A stretch of DNA of 64,000 bases from Tectiglobus sp965224045 (GTDB lineage: Bacteria > Pseudomonadota > Alphaproteobacteria > Rhizobiales > Hyphomicrobiaceae). Positions 42,789 through 51,436 of this stretch are shown one piece after another. The stretch covers positions 592,976-656,975 of the forward strand of contig CBDCYD010000005.1 in assembly GCA_965224045.1 (NCBI GenBank), read 5' to 3'. A program made the position numbers and the translations under genes. The notes below the pieces were generated by a model. That model was given only the letters and a program-made list of their open reading frames with translations, made no database searches and had not been told where the DNA came from. Position 1 is the stretch's first letter, and every line of letters begins with the position of its first letter.

Positions 42789-43691
42789 ATGTCTCATGCT
42801 CCGCGCTTTGCCGTCCTTGCCCTGCCGAATATCGAATGGCCGGACATTCTTCAGCACGCCAGACACGTAGAGGAACTTGGGTTCGACCTCTATGCGACGG
42901 CCGATCACTTCGTTGACTGGAGCGATACGTCGCGCCTGTGGCACGAAGGCTGGAGCGTACTGGCCGCCGTCGCCATGGCGACCGAGCGCGTTCGCATCGC
43001 CACCTACGTAACGCAGTTCCCGTTGCGCCACCCGGCCATGCTCGCCCGCCAGGCCCTCACCATCGACCATATCTCCAAGGGTCGCCTCGAAGTCGGCCTC
43101 GGCACCGGCATTCCCATCGACCCCAGCTACGACATGATGGGCATCCCCAATTGGGACGGAAAGGACAGGGTCGTCCGCTTCAAGGAGTACGTACGCATCG
43201 TCGACAGCCTGCTGTCCAACGAGGTCACGGACTTCAAGGGCGACCACTACACGATCAACCAGGCCATCGTGAAGCCACGCCCCGTGCAGCACCCGCGCCC
43301 GCCTCTGGTAATCGGGGCGCTCGGCCCGGTCATGCTGCGCTTTACGGCGCGTGTGGCCGATGTCTGGAACACCATGAGTTTCGCGCAGTCGTTCGAGGCC
43401 CAACTTGTGGAAATGCATGATAAGGTCCGCATCATCGACGAGGCTTGCGACAAGTCGGGCCGTGACCCGGCAACGCTGCGCCGGTCCTACCTGATGTTCG
43501 ATCCGACCGCCCGCTCGAGCGGCGGTGCGCTCAGCTATTACCAGTCGACGGCCGCCTTCGAGGACATGGCCGGCCGCGCCATGGACGTCGGCTTCTCCGA
43601 GCTTTGTCTCTATTACCCGATCCTCGCCGAGCAGGTCCCGGTCTTCGAAAAAATCGCCTCGGATGTGCTGCCAAAACTGCGCCGGGCCTAA
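42789..43691 (+). CDS. LLM-class flavin-dependent oxidoreductase (luciferase-like)
   Basis: A 300-residue TIM-barrel F420- or FMN-dependent oxidoreductase. The fold shows an early A-R-H-V-E-E-L-G-F-D-L-Y-A-T-A-D-H segment, then T-Y-V-T-Q-F-P-L-R-H-P-A-M-L-A-R-Q-A-L-T-I-D-H-I-S-K-G-R-split helix, G-L-G-T-G and P-P-L-V-I-G-A-L-G-P. GGAAGG precedes the ATG. It lies 87 bases after the GrdB-like gene and 52 before the GGT gene, so the three probably share a transcript. Substrate unknown; enzymes of the class oxidise or reduce amines, sulfonates and cofactors. Confidence 0.92.
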   Translation: MSHAPRFAVLALPNIEWPDILQHARHVEELGFDLYATADHFVDWSDTSRLWHEGWSVLAAVAMATERVRIATYVTQFPLRHPAMLARQALTIDHISKGRLEVGLGTGIPIDPSYDMMGIPNWDGKDRVVRFKEYVRIVDSLLSNEVTDFKGDHYTINQAIVKPRPVQHPRPPLVIGALGPVMLRFTARVADVWNTMSFAQSFEAQLVEMHDKVRIIDEACDKSGRDPATLRRSYLMFDPTARSSGGALSYYQSTAAFEDMAGRAMDVGFSELCLYYPILAEQVPVFEKIASDVLPKLRRA

Positions 43692-43743
43692 GTTCGTTTT
43701 GCAGCCAAACACCGATCGCCAAAACAGCCAGGAACGACACGAC

Positions 43744-45354
43744 ATGAAGTACGGTATGGTCTCGGCCCCGCAACCGGAAGCCGTCGAGACAGGTCTCGAT
43801 GTGCTCCGCGACGGCGGCAACGTCATCGATGCCGCAGTCGCGGCCGCGCTCGTGCAAACGGCCGTTGACCCGCAAATGTGCGGCATTGCGGGGTTTGGCT
43901 CGCTGCATTTCCATATCGCCGACAGCGGTTCGCATGGCCTTATCGACTTTCACGGCCGCGCACCGGCCGCGACCCGGCCGGACATGTGGCAGGACCTGAT
44001 CGTGCGCGAGTGCGACGACGGTTTCGGCTTTGTCCTGAAGGGCGAGGTCAACGAGATCGGCTATCAGTCCATGACCACGCCGCTCACCCTCAAGGCATTC
44101 GACGAAGCGCTGCGCCAGCACGGCACGCGCACCTTGGCCGAATTGATTCAGCCGGCGATCGCCTGCTGCGAGGAGGGCTTCGCCGTCCGCCCCAACGTCT
44201 ACGCCTTCTGGACCCGCGGGCCGGAGAACGGGCGCATCGCGCGCCGCCGCGGACTGACTGATGATCCTGCCACGGCCAGGATCTATACAAAGCCGGACGG
44301 CACGCTCTACGAGGTTGGCGAAGTGCTGCGCAACCCGGATCAGGCAAATACCTATCGACGCATTGCCCAGGCGGGCGTCGAGGACTTCTACACCGGTGAG
44401 ATTGCCGCCCAAATCGACGCTGATATGCGCGCCAACGGCGGCCTCCTGACGAAGCACGACCTCGCCGCCTGCGCGGTGGAATTCACCGAACCATTGTGGA
44501 CCGACTACCGCGGCTACCGCGTTGCAACCAACCCTCTGCCCGGCGGCGGCCTGATGATCATCGAGATGCTCAACATCCTCGAGAATTTCGATCTCGCCGC
44601 CATGGGCCACAATTCGCCGGACTATATTGCGACCGTGTCGGAGGCGATGAAAATCGCAACCGTCGACAAGGACACCCGCATGGGCGATCCGCGGTTCATT
44701 GACGTCCCGCTCGACTTGCTGATGTCAAAGGACTACGCCCGCGAAATGGCCGACCGCATTCGCCGCGGAGAAAAGACCCGGGTTCCACGCCTGAATTCAG
44801 GCGGCTTTGAATCACGCGAGACAACCCACATCTGCGTCGCAGATACACGCGGCAATTGCGTGTCGATGACCCAGTCGCTGGGCTCGAGTTCCGGCGTCGT
44901 CACGGACGGCCTCGGCTTCATGTACAATAACTGCATGATGGTGTTCGACCCCCGCCCCGGACACCCTGGATCCCTGGCTCCCGGCAAGGCGCGGTTTTCC
45001 GCCTTGTCACCGACGATGGTGTTCAAGGACGACAAACCCTATTTGCTGGTCGGCGCGCCGGGCGGCACAACCATCACCATGGGCAACCTGCAGGCGATCC
45101 TCAATGTCGTCGACTTCGGCATGACCGCGCAGGAAGCTGTGTCAGCACCACGTTTCACAACGACATCCAACACGATCGAGGTCACCAACCGCATCCTGCG
45201 CACCACCGAGCGTGAATTGAACAAACGCGGCTACCCGACCCGACGCCATCCGCAAAGCTACATGAGCCCGATCGTCCACACGATCCGCCTGACTGACGCC
45301 GGTCTCGATGGTGGTGCCGATCCGGCCGGCGACGGCATGGCAGCCGGCATCTGA
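43744..45354 (+). CDS. Gamma-glutamyltransferase family protein
   Basis: A 536-residue Ntn-hydrolase precursor. Self-cleavage is expected before T360 in R-E-T-T-H-I-C-V-A-D, the family's T-T-H nucleophile site, giving large and small subunits. Other landmarks are D-G-G-N-V-I-D-A-A-V-A-A-A (about 23-35), N-P-L-P-G-G-G, and the small-subunit L-S-P-T-M-V-F and G-A-P-G-G-T-T-I. No signal peptide is visible, so it is probably cytoplasmic, unlike E. coli Ggt. It acts on glutathione or other gamma-glutamyl amides. Its place after the selenoprotein and flavoprotein suggests a joint pathway. Confidence 0.92.
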   Translation: MKYGMVSAPQPEAVETGLDVLRDGGNVIDAAVAAALVQTAVDPQMCGIAGFGSLHFHIADSGSHGLIDFHGRAPAATRPDMWQDLIVRECDDGFGFVLKGEVNEIGYQSMTTPLTLKAFDEALRQHGTRTLAELIQPAIACCEEGFAVRPNVYAFWTRGPENGRIARRRGLTDDPATARIYTKPDGTLYEVGEVLRNPDQANTYRRIAQAGVEDFYTGEIAAQIDADMRANGGLLTKHDLAACAVEFTEPLWTDYRGYRVATNPLPGGGLMIIEMLNILENFDLAAMGHNSPDYIATVSEAMKIATVDKDTRMGDPRFIDVPLDLLMSKDYAREMADRIRRGEKTRVPRLNSGGFESRETTHICVADTRGNCVSMTQSLGSSSGVVTDGLGFMYNNCMMVFDPRPGHPGSLAPGKARFSALSPTMVFKDDKPYLLVGAPGGTTITMGNLQAILNVVDFGMTAQEAVSAPRFTTTSNTIEVTNRILRTTERELNKRGYPTRRHPQSYMSPIVHTIRLTDAGLDGGADPAGDGMAAGI

Positions 45355-45361
45355 CGACCCC

Positions 45362-45976
45362 TCAACCGTCCACCTCTATGGGCGGCGACGCCTTGCACGT
45401 GATCGCCACCCATGGCTCGACATCGCCGGCAAGCCCGCGACCCGCGCCTTCGACAACCTCGATGGCTTCAAATCCGGCATCTTCCAGAAATGCGACGAGT
45501 TCGTCGCGTTCGTAGTAAGCGTAGTATCGCCCGAGTTTGTCGCGTGATGCACCACTGCCGAGCTTCATCGCAATATGCAATACCCCGTCATCCGCGACGG
45601 CTCGTCGAAGCGTGCACAGAAAACCCGGAAATCCCGCCCGCTGCATGTGGAGCAGGCTGAAATTGGCCCAGATGCCATCAAACACGCCGATCGCTCCGAT
45701 GTCCTCGAACTGCCCGACTTGTGCATCGAGATCGTAAGTCTCCCGTGCCAACCGCACCATCTCGGCCGAGGCATCGATTGCCGTCACGCCGAACCCGCGG
45801 TCACGCATTGCAGCACCCGCCCGCCCAGGGCCGCAGCCGAGGTCCAGCACACAGCCGCCTGGCGGCAGCTTTTCCACAAACCTTAAAAGTGTCGGATGAA
45901 TGTCATCGCCGTCGACCATCTTTGCATAGTCGTCAGCCTGCGCATCGTAGACGGCGATTGTCTCATCATCACCCAC
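45362..45976 (-). CDS. Class I SAM-dependent methyltransferase
   Basis: A 204-residue methyltransferase with V-L-D-L-G-C-G-P-G-R-A-G (about 43-54, SAM-binding motif I) and V-T-A-I-D-A-S-A-E-M-V (motif II). The F-D-G-I-W-A-N-F-S-L-L-H segment is the usual post-II region of small-molecule methyltransferases. The substrate is not predictable. It lies at the end of a leftward group comF, grxC, nitrilase, DUF1178, with 41 bases to DUF1178, and converges with the GGT gene 7 bases away. Confidence 0.88.
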   Translation of the reverse strand: MGDDETIAVYDAQADDYAKMVDGDDIHPTLLRFVEKLPPGGCVLDLGCGPGRAGAAMRDRGFGVTAIDASAEMVRLARETYDLDAQVGQFEDIGAIGVFDGIWANFSLLHMQRAGFPGFLCTLRRAVADDGVLHIAMKLGSGASRDKLGRYYAYYERDELVAFLEDAGFEAIEVVEGAGRGLAGDVEPWVAITCKASPPIEVDG

Positions 45977-46017
45977 GTCGTCACCGACGGCGCGGGAGCC
46001 GCAAGTGCACGCTCACG

Positions 46018-46485
46018 TCAGTTCTGGTCTTCTGGCAGTGTTGGCAGCGGATGAATTTCAATGCCTTCATCGAGCAGATCCTTGACCTCACCTGGCGAGG
46101 CCTCACCGTAGATGCCTTTTTCTTCGGTTTCCTTGTAGTGGATCTTGCGCGCCTCTTCGGCAAACCGCGGGCCGACATACTCGGAATTCTTCTCGACGAG
46201 TTCGCGCACCTTGCGCATTGCCGCCATGATCTCGCGCCGCGCCTCAGCCTGGGCTGGGTCGACTGGCTGGGGCACATCGCGCCGTGCCGGCACCACTGCG
46301 TTTCCGGTTTTCTTGTTGCCCTTGACGCCGACGTTCGGCGCCATGATCGCTTTCGACACCTTGCTCGAGCCGCACTCCGGACATAGCACCAACTTGCGCT
46401 TCACCTGCTTATCGTAGGCGGCGCTGTTCGAAAACCACGCATCGAAGGCGTGTTCCTTTTCGCACTGCAGCTGATAGCGAATCAT
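46018..46485 (-). CDS. DUF1178 family protein
   Basis: A 155-residue protein with the DUF1178 form: M-I-R-Y-x-L-x-C at the N-terminus, F-D-A-W-F-S-N-S-A-A-Y-D, the Cys pair in L-C-P-E-C-G-S (likely zinc ribbon together with the first Cys), then R-x-V-R-E-L-V-E-K-N-S-E-Y-V-G. Found mostly in alphaproteobacteria, unknown function. It follows the nitrilase gene by 40 bases, a conserved neighbour. Confidence 0.9.
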   Translation of the reverse strand: MIRYQLQCEKEHAFDAWFSNSAAYDKQVKRKLVLCPECGSSKVSKAIMAPNVGVKGNKKTGNAVVPARRDVPQPVDPAQAEARREIMAAMRKVRELVEKNSEYVGPRFAEEARKIHYKETEEKGIYGEASPGEVKDLLDEGIEIHPLPTLPEDQN

Positions 46486-46525
46486 AACGTTTTGTTATCT
46501 CGTCAGAATCTTACCAATTCGTTAG

Positions 46526-47374
46526 TTACGGACCAACGACACCATAGCACGCATCATGGTTCAGAGACGGCACACGCTGTCGCGCTTCCGCAACCGCCTT
46601 GACCTCGATATTGGCACTTATGACGCCGATTTCCACCCCATCGGCTTCCGCCAGCACCTCGCCCCACGGTGAGATGATGATGCTGTGACCGTAGGATTTG
46701 CGCCCCGACTCGTGCTCGCCGGCCTGCGCCGCCGCCAGAACGAAGCACTCCGTTTCGATGGCCCGGGCCCGGAGCAGTGTGTGCCAGTGCGCCTTGCCGG
46801 TTGGTACGGTGAAAGCCGACGGCACGGCAATGAACTGCGCACCGGCCTTGGCCAGGTCACGGTAGAGATAGGGAAAGCGCATATCGTAACAGATCGTGAT
46901 CCCGAGATTGCCCCACGGCAACGCTGCCACCACGGCTGTCTTTCCGGCATCGTACCGCCGGCTTTCGTTGAAACGATTGTCGCTATCGACATCGACGTCG
47001 AACATATGGATCTTGTCATAGCGCGCCGCGACCGAACCGTCCGGCCGGAAAAGGAAAGCCCGGTTCGCCAGTTTCCCGTTCTCCTTGCGCACCGCCATCG
47101 AACCGATGTGCAGCCACACGCCTAGCTCCTTTGCCAGTGCACCAAATGCTTGCACGGCCGAGTTATTGCCATCATCGGCTTCGGATTTTTCGAATTGCGC
47201 CTGGCCGCGCGCCTCGATCACGGTCGTCACTTCGGGCGTTTGGATATAGTCGGCCCCGTCCGCCGCCGCCCGTCTGATGAGATCGCTCGCGTTAGCGATG
47301 TTGGCCGCCACGTCCGTGCCCGAACAAAGCTGCACGAGCGCTGCGCGAAACATCCCTGCCGGTTCACTGCTCAT
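46526..47374 (-). CDS. Carbon-nitrogen hydrolase (nitrilase superfamily, Nit1/omega-amidase type)
   Basis: A 282-residue amidase. The catalytic triad is E48 (T-P-E-V-T), K121 (Y-D-K-I-H-M-F-D) and C162 (I-C-Y-D-M-R-F-P). The Y-D-K-I-H-L/M-F-D-V form is that of Nit1-type enzymes, which hydrolyse deaminated glutathione, and related omega-amidases. Its start overlaps the grxC stop by 4 bases, so it is coupled with a glutaredoxin, which agrees with a glutathione-repair role (inference). Confidence 0.92.
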   Translation of the reverse strand: MSSEPAGMFRAALVQLCSGTDVAANIANASDLIRRAAADGADYIQTPEVTTVIEARGQAQFEKSEADDGNNSAVQAFGALAKELGVWLHIGSMAVRKENGKLANRAFLFRPDGSVAARYDKIHMFDVDVDSDNRFNESRRYDAGKTAVVAALPWGNLGITICYDMRFPYLYRDLAKAGAQFIAVPSAFTVPTGKAHWHTLLRARAIETECFVLAAAQAGEHESGRKSYGHSIIISPWGEVLAEADGVEIGVISANIEVKAVAEARQRVPSLNHDACYGVVGP

Positions 47375-47628
47375 GCTGCCAGCAGCGGATCGAGCCGTCC
47401 GTCCTTGTCGAGGGCATAGAGTTCATCGCATCCGCCGATGTAGCGATCTCCGATAAAGATCTGCGGCACCGTGTGACGACCACCGGCGCGCTCCTGCATT
47501 TCGGCCCGCTTTGATGAACTGATACCGACATTGATCTCCTCGAACACCGCACCCTTTTGCTTCAAGAGCCGCTTTGCCATGACGCAGTAGGGGCACAGCA
47601 TTGTCGTGTAGATCGTGATTTTGGGCAT
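47371..47628 (-). CDS. grxC: Glutaredoxin 3
   Basis: An 85-residue dithiol glutaredoxin. The active site is C12-P-Y-C15, with T-V-P-Q-I-F-I-G-D and G-G-C-D-E-L for glutathione binding. An in-frame ATG at 47652 adds 8 residues; the chosen start gives the usual M-P-K-I-T-I-Y-T-T opening. It reduces protein and ribonucleotide-reductase disulfides with glutathione. It is coupled to the downstream nitrilase-family gene. Confidence 0.95.
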   Translation of the reverse strand: MPKITIYTTMLCPYCVMAKRLLKQKGAVFEEINVGISSSKRAEMQERAGGRHTVPQIFIGDRYIGGCDELYALDKDGRLDPLLAA

Positions 47629-47773
47629 GATGTGCGAAGACCTAACCGTCATCTCGCGTAAAACATTGTGCGTCTTCCGGCCTCAGACAACCGACGGCCG
47701 CGAACTATACCAGAACCAGCCCCAACTACAATCGACGAGTTGGCTTGGCGTCACGGGAAATAAGGTCTGGAAA

Positions 47774-48616
47774 TCAAGGGTTAATGCGCGATTCGTCCGT
47801 CACCATGGCGATCGCGACGACATCGATGTGGCTGGCGCCGCCGCGCCTGAGAACCCGCGCGCAGGCGTCCACCGTGGTACCGGTCGTGATCACATCATCG
47901 ACGAGCAGGACCCGCCGGCCGAACAGTTCGCCTTCGCGCCGCCCCTCCACACCGAACGCACCTTGCAGGTTGCGCCGCCGCTGATCACGCGTCAGCCCCA
48001 CCTGCGATGCGGTTTGGCGCAACCGAAGCAGGACCTCCGGCTCGTAGGCAAGACCTGTCGCTCGGGCCAGATCCTGCGCCAGTATCGCCGATTGATTGAA
48101 CCGGCGTGCCAGCAATCGACGACGGTGCATGGGGACCGGCACCACCAGCGGATCATCATCGACGAGGTCCCGGCCCGCCAGTTGGAGCCACCTGGTGAAC
48201 AGGTGCCGCATCGTATGCTGGTCGCCATACTTGAACCGGTGAATGAGTTCGCGCGCCACCCCGTTGTAGTGCACGGCCGCGCGAGCCCGGTCGTACTGGG
48301 GCGGCTCGGCTGCCGCCGCTGCCGATTCCACCGGCCCGCCGCCCGGATCGAACGGCAATGGAATGCCGAGGCGGTGGCAAACCGGCTCAGCAATGAAACT
48401 GACATCGCGCCAGCATGCAGCACAAATACTGTTGTGTTGGGCAAGCGGAGCACGACACGCAAGGCAAAGTGGCGGCATAAGGAAATCGGCAACCCGGCCC
48501 CGCACCTCGAATGCAACAGCCGCTACGGTGTCGAATTGCGATGGCCAATGCGCACACACGCCCCGCGCAACTATGATTCCGCGCCTGCCGGCGTCCCGCA
48601 TCCACGCGTCAAACAT
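47774..48616 (-). CDS. comF: ComF family phosphoribosyltransferase-like protein
   Basis: A 280-residue protein. The N-terminal Cys cluster (C-L-A-C and C-A-A-C) is the double-zinc-ribbon of ComF. The C-terminal domain has the PRPP-binding loop V-L-L-V-D-D-V-I-T-T-G-T-T. ComF aids DNA uptake in competent species, but is widespread in non-competent bacteria where its role is unclear. Longer in-frame readings (ATG 48733) run into repeat copy B, so I place the start at 48616. It leads the leftward comF-grxC-nitrilase-DUF1178 group, with 145 bases to grxC. Confidence 0.9.
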   Translation of the reverse strand: MFDAWMRDAGRRGIIVARGVCAHWPSQFDTVAAVAFEVRGRVADFLMPPLCLACRAPLAQHNSICAACWRDVSFIAEPVCHRLGIPLPFDPGGGPVESAAAAAEPPQYDRARAAVHYNGVARELIHRFKYGDQHTMRHLFTRWLQLAGRDLVDDDPLVVPVPMHRRRLLARRFNQSAILAQDLARATGLAYEPEVLLRLRQTASQVGLTRDQRRRNLQGAFGVEGRREGELFGRRVLLVDDVITTGTTVDACARVLRRGGASHIDVVAIAMVTDESRINP

Positions 48617-48675
48617 GCGCTTCGCTGACTTGGCCCCCTCGCCCACTCGTCTCCCCGCAGCTGAAACCGGATGGT

Positions 48676-48755
48676 CTAATGTAGCCTTTGCACCTGACGT
48701 TTGCTTGAGAGACCAGCCGCACAAAGGCACCAAACGTCAGGTGCGCTACACTAGC
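48676..48755 (-). repeat. Palindromic repeat element, copy B (inverted relative to copy A)
   Basis: An 80-bp element; its reverse complement matches copy A (41625-41704) at 68 of 80 positions without gaps. It has the inner pair GCACCTGACGTTTG (48690-48703) and CAAACGTCAGGTGC (48731-48744) and the outer CTAATGTAG / CTACACTAG. It sits between comF and a divergent methyltransferase gene, so it could affect either promoter. Confidence 0.85.
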
Positions 48756-48848
48756 GATTTGACATCGGCTACTATCCTACGCAGACCCGCCGGCTGCAAC
48801 AACGCCGGTTCCACGTTGACCAACCCGCCCTGGCGGCATCCGGCATCC

Positions 48849-49769
48849 ATGAGCACCGCCTCGCCACCGTTGATATTTGATCGCACCCTGTTGCGGCGCA
48901 ACCGCGCGCGCGCTGCCCGCTCAGCATGCCCCCCCGACTTTCTGTTGCAACGGGTCACCGAGGACTTCGCCGACCGCCTCTCACTGATCCATCGCACGTT
49001 TCCGCTGGCGCTCAACCTGACGGCCGCTCCCGGCCACATCACCAAGGCACTGCGGGAATGCAACGGCACGACGACCGTCATAAGCACCGAACACGACATC
49101 GCTCATGTGCGCCACCTCCCCATGCCCGTCGTCATCGCCGACGAGGAAGCGCTCCCCTTCGCCGCCCACAGCTTCGATCTCGTGACATCTGGCCTGGCGC
49201 TGCAGTTCGTCAACGACCTTCCAGGTACGCTCGCCCAGATCTGCCAAGTCCTCAAACCCGACGGGCTGTTCCTGGCGGCCCTGTTTGGCGGCGAAACATT
49301 GACGGAACTGCGCCAGGCCGCACTTGCAGCCGAAGCCGAACTCTATGACGGCGCTTCTCCGCGCGTCGCCCCGTTTGCCGATGTCCGCGATCTTGGCGCG
49401 CTGCTCCAACGCGCAGGCTTCGCACTACCGGTTACAGACAGCGACACCGTTACGGCAACCTACGAGACGCCCTTGGCACTCATGCGCGAGTTGAAGGGAA
49501 TGGGCGCGAGCAATATTTTGTTTGACCGCCGCCGCACGCCCATGACCCGGCGCTTCTTGCTGCGCATTGCAGAAATCTACAGCGAGCGCTTCGCGATGCC
49601 CGACGGACGCATTCCGGCAACGTTTGAAATCCTGACCATGACGGGTTGGGCACCGCACGCAAGCCAGCAGCAACCGCTTCGCCCCGGCACCGCATCCATC
49701 CGCCTCGCCGACGCCCTCGGCGCCTCCGAGACGAGTGCCGGCGAGAAGGCAGGCGGGTCCGGGGCATGA
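48849..49769 (+). CDS. SAM-dependent methyltransferase (NDUFAF5/BioC-like)
   Basis: A 306-residue protein opening with I-F-D-R-T-L-L-R-R-N-R-A-R-A-A, the hallmark of the NDUFAF5-like group found in alphaproteobacteria and mitochondria. The methyltransferase domain follows (about 50-180: L-P-F-A-A-H-S-F-D-L-V-T-S, L-Q-F-V-N-D-L-P-G-T-L), with P-D-G-L-F-L-A-A-L-F-G-G-E-T-L-T-E-L-R later. The motif I Gly loop is atypical (N-L-T-A-A-P-G-H). The mitochondrial relative is an arginine hydroxylase of complex I, so hydroxylation instead of methylation is possible. Confidence 0.85.
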   Translation: MSTASPPLIFDRTLLRRNRARAARSACPPDFLLQRVTEDFADRLSLIHRTFPLALNLTAAPGHITKALRECNGTTTVISTEHDIAHVRHLPMPVVIADEEALPFAAHSFDLVTSGLALQFVNDLPGTLAQICQVLKPDGLFLAALFGGETLTELRQAALAAEAELYDGASPRVAPFADVRDLGALLQRAGFALPVTDSDTVTATYETPLALMRELKGMGASNILFDRRRTPMTRRFLLRIAEIYSERFAMPDGRIPATFEILTMTGWAPHASQQQPLRPGTASIRLADALGASETSAGEKAGGSGA

Positions 49770-49791
49770 CCAAAAATCAGGAGGTCGACGT

Positions 49792-50214
49792 ATGGCGCAA
49801 GAAATTACGGGAAGCTGCATGTGCGGCAGCGTCAGGTATCGCGCTTCATCGCCGTTTCGCCCGATCATCGCCTGCCATTGCACGCAATGCCGCAAATCAA
49901 CCGGACATCACATGGCCGCCTCGGCTGCGCTCAAGAAAAACTTCGAACTGACCGCCTCTGACACGCTGCGCTGGTATCACTCGGGCACCGACTCGCGCCG
50001 CGGCTTTTGCGAAAACTGTGGCACGACACTGTTCTTCGAACGCCCGGCCGGCGACCGCATATCGTTCACGGCCGGCACCGTCGACGGCGATACCGGACTG
50101 GCGATGGCGGCACACATATTCGTCGCCGAAAAGGGCGACTATTACGACATCCCCGCAGACAGCGAGGCCTACGACGGCGAGTGCAATCACCTGCTCGGCC
50201 TGTCGGAGGATTGA
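49792..50214 (+). CDS. GFA family protein (glutathione-dependent formaldehyde-activating-like)
   Basis: A 140-residue zinc protein. Zinc and thiol ligands are visible: C9 and C11 (S-C-M-C-G-S), C28, C30 and C33 (A-C-H-C-T-Q-C), and a later F-C-E-N-C-G-T-T-L-F. The GGAGG just before the ATG fixes the start; it lies 22 bases after the methyltransferase stop. GFA-family proteins bind zinc in a Mss4-like fold. The formaldehyde role applies to few members and is not assumed here. Confidence 0.9.
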   Translation: MAQEITGSCMCGSVRYRASSPFRPIIACHCTQCRKSTGHHMAASAALKKNFELTASDTLRWYHSGTDSRRGFCENCGTTLFFERPAGDRISFTAGTVDGDTGLAMAAHIFVAEKGDYYDIPADSEAYDGECNHLLGLSED

Positions 50215-50546
50215 TCCGGGACAACCGAGATGGAGGCGCACTGCCAACCGGAAATCGCCCAACCTCTGCGCGTTCCATCTCGATCGCAGCTTGCCAAGAC
50301 ACGACGCGATCGTAGCGAATGGCATCAAAATTGATGACCGCAAAATCGACAAGCGGGCAACTATATTGTGCTGCAGCGCCATGGTCCTGCCGAAAACCGC
50401 CATTGCGACGCCATCGACGACGGCTCATATAGCTGCCGGGCGCCGGACACACGCACGCTGTCGGCAAGTGGTTTGACGGCCGCCGCTAAACCGGCTCCAT
50501 TCGGCGCAAACTCCAATGCCTCCCGACACACCAACGAAAGAACAAA
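50215..50546. other. Spacer without a recognisable gene
   Basis: 332 bases between the GFA gene and the YceI gene. No ORF with a plausible start and composition, RNA gene or strong hairpin is visible. The YceI promoter should lie in its last third. Confidence 0.4.
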
Positions 50547-51233
50547 ATGTCAAACGCCCTGGCCAAGCTCTACACCGCCATTTTACTGCCCGTTATCGCC
50601 GTGTTGCTGACGGCCGGCATCGCGAGCGCACAAAGAACAGGCGATGCCGGAGCCGAAACCTACCAGATTGATTCGCGGCAATCCGATCTCCGTCTGCTGG
50701 TTTACCGCGGCGGTGTTCTTTCGACGTTCGGGCACAACCATGTGGTCTCAGCTCGCGACTTCAAGGGCACGATCCATCTGCGCCCGGGGCTGGAACGATC
50801 CCGGGTGGAACTCGAAATTCCGGTAGACCGGCTCGTAGTCGACGATCCTGAGCTGCGGCGCCAGGAAGGCAAAGGCTTCGCCAGCCAGCCTTCGAAGGAT
50901 GACATCGAGGGAACGCGCGCCAACATGCTGGGCGACGAGCTGCTGCAGGCCAAGAAGTTCTCGACCATTAGGATAGCGGGAACGACCGGCCCGGTGAGTG
51001 ACAAGAACTCCGCCATGCTCAACCTCACCGTGGAACTCCTGGGCCGCAGTATCAAGTTGTCCCTTCCCGCCAAACTCAAGCGCGAGGGTGATCAGTTGGA
51101 AGCGTCGGGCACCGTCAGCCTGAGCCATGAGCAGTTGGGATTGAAACCGTTCACCGCATTGATGGGCGCGCTGCGGGTTGCCGACAAAATGGATTTTAAA
51201 TACCGCATCCGCGCGGCCAGGCAGCCGCAGTGA
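50547..51233 (+). CDS. YceI family periplasmic protein
   Basis: A 228-residue exported protein. The signal peptide (about 1-27, ending I-A-S-A-Q) precedes a lipocalin-like barrel that binds isoprenoid chains in characterised members. Signs are the opening Y-Q-I-D-S-R-Q-S-D-L-R, F-G-H-N-H-V-V-S-A-R-D-F-K-G-T-I and the late L-S-L-P-A-K-L-K-R. The F-G-H-N-H segment places it in the subgroup of exported YceI-like proteins. Role unknown. It is convergent with the amidoligase gene. Confidence 0.87.
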   Translation: MSNALAKLYTAILLPVIAVLLTAGIASAQRTGDAGAETYQIDSRQSDLRLLVYRGGVLSTFGHNHVVSARDFKGTIHLRPGLERSRVELEIPVDRLVVDDPELRRQEGKGFASQPSKDDIEGTRANMLGDELLQAKKFSTIRIAGTTGPVSDKNSAMLNLTVELLGRSIKLSLPAKLKREGDQLEASGTVSLSHEQLGLKPFTALMGALRVADKMDFKYRIRAARQPQ

Positions 51234-51436
51234 CAGTCGCGTTTGCCGGGCCGCGCCAACCGCCGCCCGCGCATACAGCGGTGATGGCATGACCTGCCCC
51301 GGCGCAGCAAAAGTGCCGCTTTCATCGATCGCAATTTGACCGCTCCCCGGCGTCGCACCAACCACCGAAGGCACGTCCCAACCCGCCGGCAACCGGCCCC
51401 GGAATGCAAATGCCGCCCGCCGAGGCCGCCGCCGAT

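Noticed and set aside
48617..48733. Longer comF start at 48733
   Set aside because: The added 39 residues would be encoded partly by the repeat element and show no similarity to the ComF N-terminus.
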